Assembly (NCBI GenBank): GCA_003483885.1
Contig: DMXI01000182.1
Location: forward strand, 1-48,067
DNA length: 48,067 nucleotides
Direction: 5' to 3'
DNA from: Microscillaceae bacterium
Lineage (GTDB): Bacteria; Bacteroidota; Bacteroidia; Cytophagales; Microscillaceae
The notes beneath the pieces are model-generated. The model was not told where the DNA came from, did not search any database, and saw only the letters and a program-made list of their open reading frames with translations. Every line of letters begins with the position of its first letter. Within the stretch, counting starts at the first letter, position 1. Position numbers and translations under genes: made by a program. Shown here one piece after another: positions 26,601 to 34,349 of this stretch.

Positions 26601-26873
26601 CGACATTCGAAACAGATATTTCAACAATGAGATTTTCAGCTTTTCTTCTTCTTTTGGGCTTTCTACTCCATTTTTAATCCATTGTTGCAATGCCTCTAAT
26701 AACGTGGGGGATGACAGATAAATGGCTTCTCGAATTAGCGGATCTTCTAATAGCTTTTCAATATCAATTGCCTCCACCTCAGGAAAAGAATTAAAAGGCA
26801 AGAGAGGGGTTCTCAGTACATAATAATCGAGGGAGCGAATGTGGTATTTTTTGGGTTGGTTAGTTTTTTTCAT
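23631..26873 (-). CDS. Class I lanthipeptide dehydratase (LanB), full length
   Basis: 1080 residues from the ATG at 26873; a TTG at 26915 overlapping the LanC stop is less likely. LanB glutamylates and eliminates Ser and Thr in the precursor to make dehydroamino acids. The N-terminal lantibiotic-dehydratase domain begins DYYVLRTPLLPF and continues with RMSFRPTPFGLMAGVSIG. From about residue 790 the elimination domain appears: GSEWFYIKIYCGAKIADQII, then RYIDPKNHLRIRF. Both halves are on one chain, unlike the split enzymes of some Bacteroidota clusters. It is 34 bases behind lanC on the same strand, so the two are in one operon with the precursor peptide. Confidence 0.93.
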   Translation of the reverse strand: MKKTNQPKKYHIRSLDYYVLRTPLLPFNSFPEVEAIDIEKLLEDPLIREAIYLSSPTLLEALQQWIKNGVESPKEEEKLKISLLKYLFRMSFRPTPFGLMAGVSIGKFGSQTQVTFAESQHNQRHTRLDMGFLGNFAIQLAENTDIKPHLKYYPNPTLYQIGDYLRYIEYRLQDKGRTLHLVDVEDSEFIQLVVQHAQKGATIKALADLFVDEETTQEEAVEFIEALIESQVLLSELEPTVTGEEFLGRLIKILEKLPAKQQVTQALRQIAQQITAIDQQPLGVDVARYRQIQREIEALTKEIQEDSPPQKISPRELFQVDMQNAVVQNTLHPQVAEEIAEAVEWLMLIRGASPNMDLESFKVDFRQKYEQQAVPLLQVLDNEVGLGYPIKHQDSADFTPLVDDLVLIKNGRTANSALELSQWTNYLQQKYYEALHQGRANLELSKHELEKLFNRPDDIKLAPTFCFLGSVLASSSEAVDRGEFQVAVTSAGGASVGKILGRFCYEGEELTDLLKQTFEKEQAAYPEAVFAEVVHLPMARLGNVLQRAVLRDYEIPVMATAAVEEEYTITLDDLWLKMQGDRLILFSKRLGKEVIPRLSSAHNFEMKSIPVYYFLCDLQAQFADGVTWSWLHLQNADWLPRVTLGKAILSKARWKVKAEDLKKIREAEDAQKVDKMQALRTRLQIPQQVTAVFGDNKLPLDLSQLWPVKILLSLYKSSQNAILEESLFSEQNLLAQGPAGGFTNEIVVPFHYTANASEENAYRLTSEDLLASTHQPITREFPLGSEWFYIKIYCGAKIADQIITQAIKPVADQLLSEQIIEEWFFLRYIDPKNHLRIRFKGQGMFYAQVIASLHQALDPFVTSGLVSNFHTDTYVREVERYGATTMELSEKLFFHDSEMVAQILSLFEGEEIEEFRWLLALRGADAILADFGLNLSQRCQMMESMKDNFAQDFNFTDKSAKKQLSQKYREARTKIEDIMVETYDNTHPLAAAFDCFHQRSHRWKDVVQDIRAKCEALGEQNKLNTMLPSYIHMMVNRLLRSKQRIHEVVLYDFLFQHYRSAIARAKKQKKDQAAMTTENR

Positions 26874-26907
26874 TGGGTGAGAGGTTAGGTATTCAAACTT
26901 ATAGTTA

Positions 26908-28164
26908 TCAAGCAATGTCTAGCAGTAAGGCACGTTCCCAGTCGGTGTTGGTTTCCTGATCTAAAAAACCCAATAACACCAAGGCAATGCCCGCATACCC
27001 CTCCAAAAAGCTGTAGTCTTCTTCCCAATATTGCGCTTTAGTATCAGGGTGTACTTTCATTCGTTTATAATGCCCTTGAGCTTCGTCTTCTTGATATTCT
27101 TTTACCAATAATTGTAGCCAATGATCAGCCGCTTGATGAAAAACTGATTCTCCAGTAGCCTGATACAACTTATGGTAGATATGAGCAACTCCTCCTCCTC
27201 CATGGCACAATCCAGCATCCAACAAGTGCTCATCCAGGCGACAATGTACTCCGGCCTCGTAGGGGGTAGTTTGTTGGGTAGTCTCTCGGGCAATTTCAAC
27301 AGCTTTTTGCTTCCATTGGTCTCGGTTGAGTCCTTTGGCAGCATGCATCAAGGCCACTACCACACACAAATCGCCATAACACCAAGCCAATCGACCTTGT
27401 GGGTCATCTTCTACACCTTCTATAACCGAAAACGGGAAATGTCTTGGATAATCTTTTAACTCTTGTTGGATCAACCATTCTACACCTTGCATTACCAATG
27501 GTTTGCTTATGTCAGGTAAAATTTCGTTTTGATAAGCCTTCGATAAAAAACTAATAATGCCAGGAATGCCGTGGGCTAGCCCCAAATTATAACGGACTTT
27601 GTCTTGATGTTTTTCATCTATGGTAAAGTGATCTTGCCAACAAACCAAGCCATTGGCTTTGATCGCCATTTGGTCTAAATACGTAACAATCTGTTCGAGC
27701 TTGCCTCTTGCGGAACTTTCGTGGGGCAAACGTTCCAAATAATAGATTCCCTGGCTCACCAGCCCATACAAGGTATCATAGTTTCCTTGTTGTCCATTTT
27801 GTGCCACCGAAGCTTCTATCATATCGTCTAAATCAACCAACATGTCAGCATCTTCAGCATCCAAAATGTCAATATTGACCAAATGCTGTAACAACCAGGC
27901 AGCACCTAAGTACTTGCCTGCCATGGCTACCTCTGCTTGGTTTATACTGCTATTCGCTTCCATAAAATGCTCCAGGGCTTCTACCGCACCTTGAGCAAAC
28001 TTTTCGGCTTGTGAGGCATCAAACAAGCTCATGTAGGCAAACAACAAGGATTGAGCAGCGTGGTAGTTACTAAACAAATAGGGAGTTGTAGGAAGTGGAT
28101 GCTTCTCGAACTTAGCAATTAATGTTTGAAGTATGTTTTGTTGAAGTTCAGGGGATGACCACAT
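26908..28164 (-). CDS. Lanthionine synthetase cyclase (LanC)
   Basis: 418 residues from the ATG at 28164; a GTG at 28200 is possible. LanC is a zinc enzyme that adds cysteine thiols to dehydroalanine or dehydrobutyrine to close thioether rings. The zinc ligands are visible: Cys262 in WCYGDL, and Cys320 with His321 in GLCHGGGG. GLAHGIPGI marks the family fold, and GYAGIALVLLG near the end is a typical closing helix. It lies between the precursor peptide and LanB. Confidence 0.94.
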   Translation of the reverse strand: MWSSPELQQNILQTLIAKFEKHPLPTTPYLFSNYHAAQSLLFAYMSLFDASQAEKFAQGAVEALEHFMEANSSINQAEVAMAGKYLGAAWLLQHLVNIDILDAEDADMLVDLDDMIEASVAQNGQQGNYDTLYGLVSQGIYYLERLPHESSARGKLEQIVTYLDQMAIKANGLVCWQDHFTIDEKHQDKVRYNLGLAHGIPGIISFLSKAYQNEILPDISKPLVMQGVEWLIQQELKDYPRHFPFSVIEGVEDDPQGRLAWCYGDLCVVVALMHAAKGLNRDQWKQKAVEIARETTQQTTPYEAGVHCRLDEHLLDAGLCHGGGGVAHIYHKLYQATGESVFHQAADHWLQLLVKEYQEDEAQGHYKRMKVHPDTKAQYWEEDYSFLEGYAGIALVLLGFLDQETNTDWERALLLDIA

Positions 28165-28259
28165 ATATTTTGGAACTATAAATTGGCAATAAATCAACAC
28201 AAATGGATCAACCTCCCTGATCTCAAAGAGGTTGATTGAATTACAAGCAAATTAAATGC

Positions 28260-28484
28260 TTATACTGGGTAATTAGATGGGGTTAGGCACTTTCTTGAGT
28301 TATCACAAGTAAACTGCGAAGGTCCACAAGGGCCTCCCATACTACGGTCACAAGTCGCATCCTCTACTCGGGTAAGGAACTGGCAAGCGTCTCCTCCCTG
28401 AATTGTTTTCAGGTTTAGGTCACCCTGAGTTTTTGTGAAATTTTTCAACGTGCGTTTGTTTACTTTAAATTTGTTTTTGCTCAT
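28260..28484 (-). CDS. Class I lanthipeptide precursor with GG leader
   Basis: 74 residues, unmodified. A lysine-rich leader ends DLNLKTIQGG (about residues 22-31), a double-glycine cleavage site. The core of 43 residues begins DACQFLTRV. It has 5 Cys (core 3, 14, 22, 29, 35) and 8 Ser/Thr (7, 13, 17, 25, 28, 32, 37, 39), enough for up to five thioether rings. Thr13-Cys14 and Thr28-Cys29 are adjacent pairs. It sits 96 bases before lanC on the same strand. A short palindrome CCGATTTTCGG (28532-28542) lies in the upstream region. Class I lanthipeptides of Bacteroidota include the antifungal pinensins. The activity of this one is unknown. Confidence 0.88.
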   Translation of the reverse strand: MSKNKFKVNKRTLKNFTKTQGDLNLKTIQGGDACQFLTRVEDATCDRSMGGPCGPSQFTCDNSRKCLTPSNYPV

Positions 28485-28627
28485 GATTAAAATTAGATTT
28501 AGTTAATATTGTACCTACTCTATTTCCGATTTTCGGTATACTCGGGTCTTAATCTCCAAAGATCAAAAAGAAAATAAACATATTTCTTTCACAAAATGAC
28601 CAAATAAGATTTGGCGAAAGAGCGTAA

Positions 28628-28939
28628 TCACGAATGAGTTAAACTATCGAGAATCGCCCCTTCTACTTCGTCCCAGGTAGTATACCCTAAAAAATGAGCA
28701 ATCTTTTGTTGGTTTTTAGCATTGCAAAAGCGTACACCTTGGGTTTCCCCATTAAAGAGGCGTTTGAGGGTAGTAATACTAATCCCGGTAAGATACGACA
28801 GGTAACGAAAATCCGCATGTCGGCAATTGTAGGTATGCTTGGCTAGTTTGATCTGTGGTATAGCCAATGCCTGATGTTTGGAGGCAGCAGTATCTAAAAT
28901 CATTTGTGCTACTTGCTGCTTAAGGAAATGATATAGCAT
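28628..28939 (-). CDS. Small HTH-like regulator, paralog B, upstream of the lanthipeptide precursor
   Basis: 103 residues from the ATG at 28939; the frame continues to an ATG at 29068, but the extra part has no match in paralog A. It aligns with the gene at 23159-23509 over nearly its whole length: Y-x-C, HADFRYLSYLTGISITTLKRLF, FCNAKNQQKIAHFLG and TTWDEVEGAI. Having the two copies on either side of precursor-lanC-lanB is the best evidence for a regulatory role in the cluster. No enzyme motif is present. A palindrome CCAAATAAGATTTGG (28600-28614) lies just past the stop, between this gene and the precursor. Confidence 0.75.
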   Translation of the reverse strand: MLYHFLKQQVAQMILDTAASKHQALAIPQIKLAKHTYNCRHADFRYLSYLTGISITTLKRLFNGETQGVRFCNAKNQQKIAHFLGYTTWDEVEGAILDSLTHS

Positions 28940-29372
28940 GATGTTTTGTGATTTGTTATTGAACTTGTCTAAGGTTTCTCCAAATGATTCAAAATAACAC
29001 TTTTCGCGATATATATCGTTGCAAAAATGCTCATTTAGCGCTGCTAAACTCCACTTTCTGCGCCTCATCTATCACAAAAAGTGAAAATTTTACTTTCAAA
29101 GAAAAAACATTAAACAAGTTCATTATAAGAATATGTAATTCTGCCCAACTATTTTTCACACTTTTTGGTGGCTATCAGTCAGGTATAGGTTAGGTTGCGT
29201 GGTAAATTTTTACTAAAAATAGGGCATTTTATCGGCACCCAACCAAGGAATGGTATTTTTTATAGCAAATAGGGGTGAGTATCTAGCAATCTTTGCTATG
29301 CTTTGAGGGGTGGGGTTTGGATTAGCGGAAAAACCTACATTCTGAGGATTACATCAAATATTAACAAACCCA
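28940..29372. other. Intergenic region inside the RiPP cluster
   Basis: 433 bases between the VKOR-fusion stop and regulator B. I checked the minus strand for further GG-leader peptides and found none; the available ATGs run into stops within a few codons. The region likely holds the promoter for regulator B. Confidence 0.4.
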
Positions 29373-31037
29373 TCACCCTACATTCGAGTATGTGTCTTGT
29401 TGTTTTTGCCTCAGCATTGCCATCACACCATCCAGGTGATAGTGTAAGTCTTCCACGTTGTAAGGCTTGGGTAACTTAAAACCATTAATAAATAATGTAG
29501 GGAAGGATTTCACTTGTAAACTTTTGCACCATTGATTGTACTCTACGAGAAGAGATGTTATAGCTTCTGGGCCCTCTTCGGTTAGTGGATACTCAGCTAC
29601 CCAACGATTTATATTTGTTGATTTGCCATTGTACCACCCTTTCAATGCTAAACTTGCCTGTTCGGCTCCTTGCAAGGTTAATAAACTAAGTATATGGCTG
29701 GACACCTTGGTAGCAGGTGTATTCAAATTGGTAGGGAAACAGTATCTAATGCGTACCTCTTGAGGCCTTTGTAGACGTAATTTTTGTAATTGCTGGTATA
29801 CGGTGGCACAGTGACTACAAAAGGGATTTGTCACAAAGGTAATTACCAGAGAAGCCTGAGAATTACCTTCTTCTAATGCACAACTCAATTCCAGAGGTTT
29901 GTTCATGGGTTGAGTAAATAATAAATTCAAAAATAGCTCCTCATTGTACTTAAAAAACTTTAGTTCCTTATTCAAACTGATCATCTTCTGATACTTTTTG
30001 AGGTAAGGATAAACCGCTATCCATAAAAATAAAGGTAAGGCAAAAGCCAGGGTAGTAATCCAGATAGTGTAGCCATTGATATTGTATTGCAACCAAGGTA
30101 AGCTCGCTAAGACTCCTAACTCTAACCAGAATATGATTTGTATAAATACACACAACCTACACCATACCTTTGCTACCCTGAATTGGTAATAAATGGAAAA
30201 AAAGGTGTAGGGTAAAGCCGTAAAATTGAGTAATGCAATGACCCATAACACCGCAGGAAGTTGCTGAGTAAGTAAACCCAGCATAATAGCTATACTCCCT
30301 CCCAAAAAGTATACGTGCCCCAACAAAGCCCAACTAATCAAACCCAAAAGCTTACTGGCAGCGGTATTTAATATGCTTTTACATCCATTTGTTGCCCCAA
30401 TTGTACATAGTTTATCCAAAAACCCGCGCTGGAATCCAAGTTGTTTTTTTACCAAGGCCAAGGTAACGACTCCCCCTATAACTTTTAAGGCAAACAACCC
30501 ATATAAAGCAAAATTTACTTGAGTAGATAAGAAAGCCTGAAGCATCACCCCAACCCCTACTATAGCAAGCAATATATATTTCAAGTAGGCAAATCGTTTG
30601 ATCCGATAATTTGGCTCTCCTGGATTGGGTTGTTTTTGTACAATCAGCAAATGGCCCGTCCATATTTGAACAAATGCTTGTAGTGCTCTGGTTACTTTGC
30701 CCTTTTGGGGATGTTGATAGGTTACCTGGCCTTGATTTACTTCGGTAATGATCACAAAACAAGGTTGTTGCTCTTCTACAATATGCGCTACTGCAGGATA
30801 AGGGATAGCATCTAACTGTGTCAGTTCAGTTATTTTAATAGCCATAGCATCTACCCCCCAATGTTGCAAAGCATCTTTATAACCTAGTAAAGATGATGGT
30901 GAAGGGTGAGATAATAACTGTTCGGCTATGGTATGGTAGTTAAACGAGAGGTCTAGCGATTTTAAAAGAAAGGCAAAAGTATTCACATTGGGATCAGTCC
31001 AACGGGTTGAATAACGCCCTGGGTTTAGGATATTCAT
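29373..31037 (-). CDS. Pseudo-C39 / VKOR / thioredoxin fusion, disulfide-forming membrane protein
   Basis: 554 residues from the ATG at 31037. Residues 1-135 have the layout of a C39 peptidase domain, but the catalytic Cys is absent (FAFLLKSLDL near 21-30) and the expected His region reads QQPCFVIITEV, so it should bind rather than cut a GG leader. Residues about 150-345 form a VKOR-type four-to-five-helix domain with Cys211 and Cys219 (LCTIGATNGCK) and the CxxC at Cys293/Cys296 (VWCRLC). A thioredoxin domain follows with NPFCSHC (Cys407, Cys410). VKOR-thioredoxin fusions oxidise thiols to disulfides using quinone. In the same run as two Cys-rich GG-leader peptides, it probably helps to mature them. 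Confidence 0.85.
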   Translation of the reverse strand: MNILNPGRYSTRWTDPNVNTFAFLLKSLDLSFNYHTIAEQLLSHPSPSSLLGYKDALQHWGVDAMAIKITELTQLDAIPYPAVAHIVEEQQPCFVIITEVNQGQVTYQHPQKGKVTRALQAFVQIWTGHLLIVQKQPNPGEPNYRIKRFAYLKYILLAIVGVGVMLQAFLSTQVNFALYGLFALKVIGGVVTLALVKKQLGFQRGFLDKLCTIGATNGCKSILNTAASKLLGLISWALLGHVYFLGGSIAIMLGLLTQQLPAVLWVIALLNFTALPYTFFSIYYQFRVAKVWCRLCVFIQIIFWLELGVLASLPWLQYNINGYTIWITTLAFALPLFLWIAVYPYLKKYQKMISLNKELKFFKYNEELFLNLLFTQPMNKPLELSCALEEGNSQASLVITFVTNPFCSHCATVYQQLQKLRLQRPQEVRIRYCFPTNLNTPATKVSSHILSLLTLQGAEQASLALKGWYNGKSTNINRWVAEYPLTEEGPEAITSLLVEYNQWCKSLQVKSFPTLFINGFKLPKPYNVEDLHYHLDGVMAMLRQKQQDTYSNVG

Positions 31038-31175
31038 CAAAAAAAATACTTAATAATCAAACAATATCAATTGGTTTTTCAATGATTTGTGGTTGGCGGG
31101 TGTTAAGCTAAAAAGTGATTAGAAGGCATCCCTATTTACCTATTGATTAAGTCAATAAAGATGCCTTAATGTATA

Positions 31176-32198
31176 TTAGAAGTTATGAGTTCTTAGATAA
31201 TTGATTTGAGGAAAGACCATAGTCATAAACTCTACAAAATTACCATTATCGATTCTTTCTCCGTCAAGTGTGAATTGTTTTGAACGGAAAAACTCTTTTT
31301 CGTTTTTAGTGAATTTAAGGTCAATCTTATACTTGTTTTCTCCACTTTTTGTCATTTTCATGAATGCTACAATCTCATTTTTTCTTACTCTTGTTCCCTG
31401 TTCAGAAACTCTAAAATTGAAAGATTTTGACCTTCTTTCTTTTTTTTGCACATTCAAGAACATATTGGTAAGCAATTGATCAAATTTCTGTTGATGGCAC
31501 TTTGAAATCGCATTGAAATACTGGGTTTTCAAAACAACAGACTCAAGAACTGGGTTTTTTTTCTGATTATCTTGTTCTGCATCTAAAGCAACAGAATGAG
31601 TAGGTATTCTAGATTGTATCAAAAAATTGACTACTTTACGAATTGGCTTACCAAGTTCTTCTTGATCTCTCAAAAAGTTATTGGTATTGAATACCGTAAA
31701 CTCTCCAAGATTTTTTGCTTTGGTATCTTCAAACCAGATGGTTAGTTCTTGTTTTTCTGCATTTGCGGTTCTGTAACTTCCGTCAGTTTCAATTTTGAAC
31801 GAAGCGTATACAAAAAGATTGGCTCGTTTATCATCCTGCTCATATCGGAAATCATACACTTGCTTATTACTGGCAAATTCAGCCAATACATTTCTTATTT
31901 GTTGTTTGATATTTGAAATGATTTGCCAATCATCTTTACTATGGTATGATGTAGAAACAGAAGTACGCTTCTTAGAGGCTAGTTCAACTTTTCTGACCAT
32001 AGATTTAGCTCTGTTGTCCTTCTTATCAATCTTACCTATACTAATTCGAACTTTAGGAATGGTAAGATTGTACGGCTCTGAGCATTGAACTGTACTGCCG
32101 ATCGTTGAGTAATAAGCTATGCTTTGGCTTTGGGCTTGTACCCTTATCACAAAAAACAATAAGACTACAATGGGCAAAAGGAATCTGTTAAATAACAT
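31176..32198 (-). CDS. Secreted protein of unknown function in the RiPP cluster, 340 aa
   Basis: The start is the ATG at 32198; an upstream GTG at 32243 overlaps the GG-peptide stop and gives no signal peptide. MLFNRFLLPIVVLLFFVIRVQAQ is a convincing Sec signal, so it is exported. The mature part is lysine-rich, with predicted mixed alpha/beta content, and I recognise no family. It has three Cys. It lies 25 bases behind the second GG-peptide gene on the same strand and is probably in its operon. A role in immunity, binding or processing of the exported peptide is possible, but nothing in the sequence decides. Confidence 0.8.
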   Translation of the reverse strand: MLFNRFLLPIVVLLFFVIRVQAQSQSIAYYSTIGSTVQCSEPYNLTIPKVRISIGKIDKKDNRAKSMVRKVELASKKRTSVSTSYHSKDDWQIISNIKQQIRNVLAEFASNKQVYDFRYEQDDKRANLFVYASFKIETDGSYRTANAEKQELTIWFEDTKAKNLGEFTVFNTNNFLRDQEELGKPIRKVVNFLIQSRIPTHSVALDAEQDNQKKNPVLESVVLKTQYFNAISKCHQQKFDQLLTNMFLNVQKKERRSKSFNFRVSEQGTRVRKNEIVAFMKMTKSGENKYKIDLKFTKNEKEFFRSKQFTLDGERIDNGNFVEFMTMVFPQINYLRTHNF

Positions 32199-32223
32199 GA
32201 CATATTGGTTTAGGTGAAGGAGT

Positions 32224-32427
32224 TTATTGGCCAACTGGTTCACAATATATACAGTAATTTGCAGGGTTATTGCACCAATCTATGGCATCGTCGGCACTTT
32301 TAGCTTTATAACCATAATAATCTCCATGGCATAGCCACTCATCAGTTACTGATAGATTGCCACCTCTAATAGCTTGAGCTTGGAATTTAGCCAACTCTAG
32401 GTTTTTGAATTGTTGAAGTATGTCCAT
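32224..32427 (-). CDS. Second GG-leader precursor peptide with a Cys/aromatic-rich core
   Basis: 67 residues. The leader MDILQQFKNLELAKFQAQAI ends in RGG (residues 21-23), the classic bacteriocin-type double-glycine site. The predicted core of 44 residues starts NLSVTDEWLC, has four Cys (core 10, 29, 36, 39), many Tyr and Trp, and only three Ser/Thr. With so few hydroxyl residues it is a poor lanthipeptide substrate; two disulfides are more likely. It is the first gene of the minus-strand run leading to the VKOR-thioredoxin fusion. A direct repeat 42 to 71 bases upstream may be its control site. Confidence 0.75.
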   Translation of the reverse strand: MDILQQFKNLELAKFQAQAIRGGNLSVTDEWLCHGDYYGYKAKSADDAIDWCNNPANYCIYCEPVGQ

Positions 32428-32468
32428 AATTGATAATTTAAAGGATTATAATTAAACATTGCGTTTAG

Positions 32469-32498
32469 GATGCAATTTAGAAGATTTTCGATGCAATT
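32469..32498 (-). promoter_or_regulatory. Direct repeat with 21-bp spacing upstream of the GG-peptide
   Basis: GATGCAATT occurs at 32469-32477 and again at 32490-32498, exactly 21 bp apart, i.e. two helical turns on one face of DNA. Such spacing is characteristic of dimeric regulators that bind direct repeats (for example LytTR types). The regulator is unknown. Confidence 0.5.
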
Positions 32499-32941
32499 CG
32501 GATTTTTGCAAGGTTATTTATGTACAAATAATAACAGATGTTTGTGATCCCCTCAATGATCCACATCCCGAGAAGCCGCATATTATTAACCTATAAGCCA
32601 TAAACTTATTAACTAATAGATTCTTAATGTAAAAAGGAAGAAGGTTACAAAAACGATTCATCTCTAGTGAGAAAGTACGGGGGGAAGAGGAAAGATGCAT
32701 TTTATAAACATTTTGTAGCAACAGAACTTAGTAATAATTTAACTCAGATATGCACTTATTTACCCAAAATTAAATTGAACTTTTTAAATTAATAAATGCA
32801 CAAAACTTATGTTAAATATTAACATTTGATGCGAAAATACAAATACCTCGTAAAAAACCATACATTTCCTTTCTATTTTTTTACAAATTCGGTTTTTTTC
32901 TACTTATTGTAAGAAATACGGTTTTTATTACACTTATACCC
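32499..32941. other. AT-rich divergent intergenic region
   Basis: Over 400 bases between the GG-peptide and the pentapeptide-repeat gene. A 67-codon minus frame at 32518-32721 has no leader, no GG and no context, and is not called. The promoter of the plus-strand gene should be near 32880-32930, where two T-rich CGG-containing stretches occur, but no consensus was placed. Confidence 0.35.
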
Positions 32942-34258
32942 ATGAATATCAAATGCCTCACCCTGCTGTTGCTACTAAAGTGCTCCATTTTTTGTGCTAT
33001 ATCTTTTGCTCAAAAGAGGCCTATTAAAATTGATAGCATCCTGATAAATAGTCTGTCTAACACGCAGTTAAGAGATAGTATAGAAAGACTAGATTCCACC
33101 CACTTTGTCTTATTTTCGTTCGATACTCTCAGAAAGGAATTAAATTTATCTCGTTGGGATATTAAAGCTAGAGTGTTATTTCAAGGTGTTTTTTTCAAAA
33201 AACAAGTAGAGTTTGTAAATACTAAATTCCAAGAAGGTGTAGACTTCCAATCATCTACCTTTGCGAATGAGGTTAATTTCAATCAGACAGTATTTGCTAA
33301 ACAAGTTAACTTTACCAAAACAGCTTTCAAGAATAAAGTGAATTTTAAAGCCGCTGTCTTACCTCATAAATTAATTTTCAAAGAAGTAAACTTAGAGAAT
33401 TTAATAGGGATCATAGATCTTACTGATTGTCGTTTACAACAAAGTCAAGTAGCCTGCAATATAGATTTAAATGGCATAAAAAAACTAGATAAGATTCTAT
33501 TATTATATACAAACTTTGAGCTTTATTTTCCTGATAATTATTCATTTCAAAATAAAAGCATCATCTATGAAAACTTACTATCTAACCTCAAAAAAAATGG
33601 TTTACAACCTAGCTATGAAAAATTAGATGTACAATACTCTAAATTAAAATATCAACAAAAAGGCTTGATTGGGACAGTTATAAACATTTTTCAAAGATAT
33701 TGGTGGTATTATGGATATAGAAAAGATTGGGTAATTGGGTATACTCTTTTATTTCTTTCTTTATTCACACTAATCAATTGGCTTCTATTTCATTTTATCA
33801 TGAAGTTCATGTATCCAATTGATGCTATTTTTTCACGCTATGAAAAAAGTAAAAAAGAGTTTTTAAACTATAACTCTCTTGTTTTTAAAAAACGTAAAGT
33901 TAATCGTAAACGATTTATCATATATTCTATTCCAGCCATATTATTAATCATTCCATTTGGTGTAGAAAAAATTATAATCAATACTATAAATATTTTCATA
34001 GAACAAAGAGAAAGTAAAATTAAAAGACTTGTATCTATAAGGTATGAACGAATAAAGAAACTTTCAGCTTATTGGAAAGACTCTGCATTTCTAGCTTTTT
34101 TCTACACTTCGTTTATTTTTTTCGGTGTAAGTTTTGATCCCAACAAACTAAAATTTAAAGGCAGTCCTTGGGTCATAAGAATTATTTACTTTTTCACAGT
34201 TTACGTTATAGGTTTACTATGCTTAGCTTACTTAATTAGTTTTGTTATTATAAGATAA
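32942..34258 (+). CDS. Pentapeptide-repeat-like membrane protein, possibly a decayed ion channel
   Basis: 438 residues, markedly AT-richer than its neighbours. It has a signal peptide of about 23 residues. Residues about 75-150 show repeats of the form V-x-F-x-x-x-x-F (VEFVNTKF, VDFQSSTF, VNFNQTVF, VNFTKTAF), as in pentapeptide right-handed helices. The C-terminal half has about four hydrophobic helices (near 265-290, 325-345, 375-395, 410-435). The last pair, FFYTSFIFFGVSFDPNKL then IRIIYFFTVYVIGLLCLAYL, has the shape of the pore-helix plus inner helix of pentapeptide-linked two-TM channels, but the TxGYG filter is missing. The channel idea is speculative. Confidence 0.65.
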   Translation: MNIKCLTLLLLLKCSIFCAISFAQKRPIKIDSILINSLSNTQLRDSIERLDSTHFVLFSFDTLRKELNLSRWDIKARVLFQGVFFKKQVEFVNTKFQEGVDFQSSTFANEVNFNQTVFAKQVNFTKTAFKNKVNFKAAVLPHKLIFKEVNLENLIGIIDLTDCRLQQSQVACNIDLNGIKKLDKILLLYTNFELYFPDNYSFQNKSIIYENLLSNLKKNGLQPSYEKLDVQYSKLKYQQKGLIGTVINIFQRYWWYYGYRKDWVIGYTLLFLSLFTLINWLLFHFIMKFMYPIDAIFSRYEKSKKEFLNYNSLVFKKRKVNRKRFIIYSIPAILLIIPFGVEKIIINTINIFIEQRESKIKRLVSIRYERIKKLSAYWKDSAFLAFFYTSFIFFGVSFDPNKLKFKGSPWVIRIIYFFTVYVIGLLCLAYLISFVIIR

Positions 34259-34349
34259 GAGCAACTTTATAACATCTAACTATAAATCTTTCCTCTCCAC
34301 AACTCCCCTCCACCCAAGTATACAGACATAGCACATAATTATAAAAAAG

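Noticed and set aside
28984..29193. Plus-strand 69-codon frame in the RiPP intergenic region
   Set aside because: It overlaps the upstream part of regulator B on the opposite strand, has no leader or motif, and reads against the operon.
32518..32721. Possible third small peptide on the minus strand
   Set aside because: No leader pattern, no double glycine, no paralog, and it lies upstream of the GG-peptide promoter repeat.
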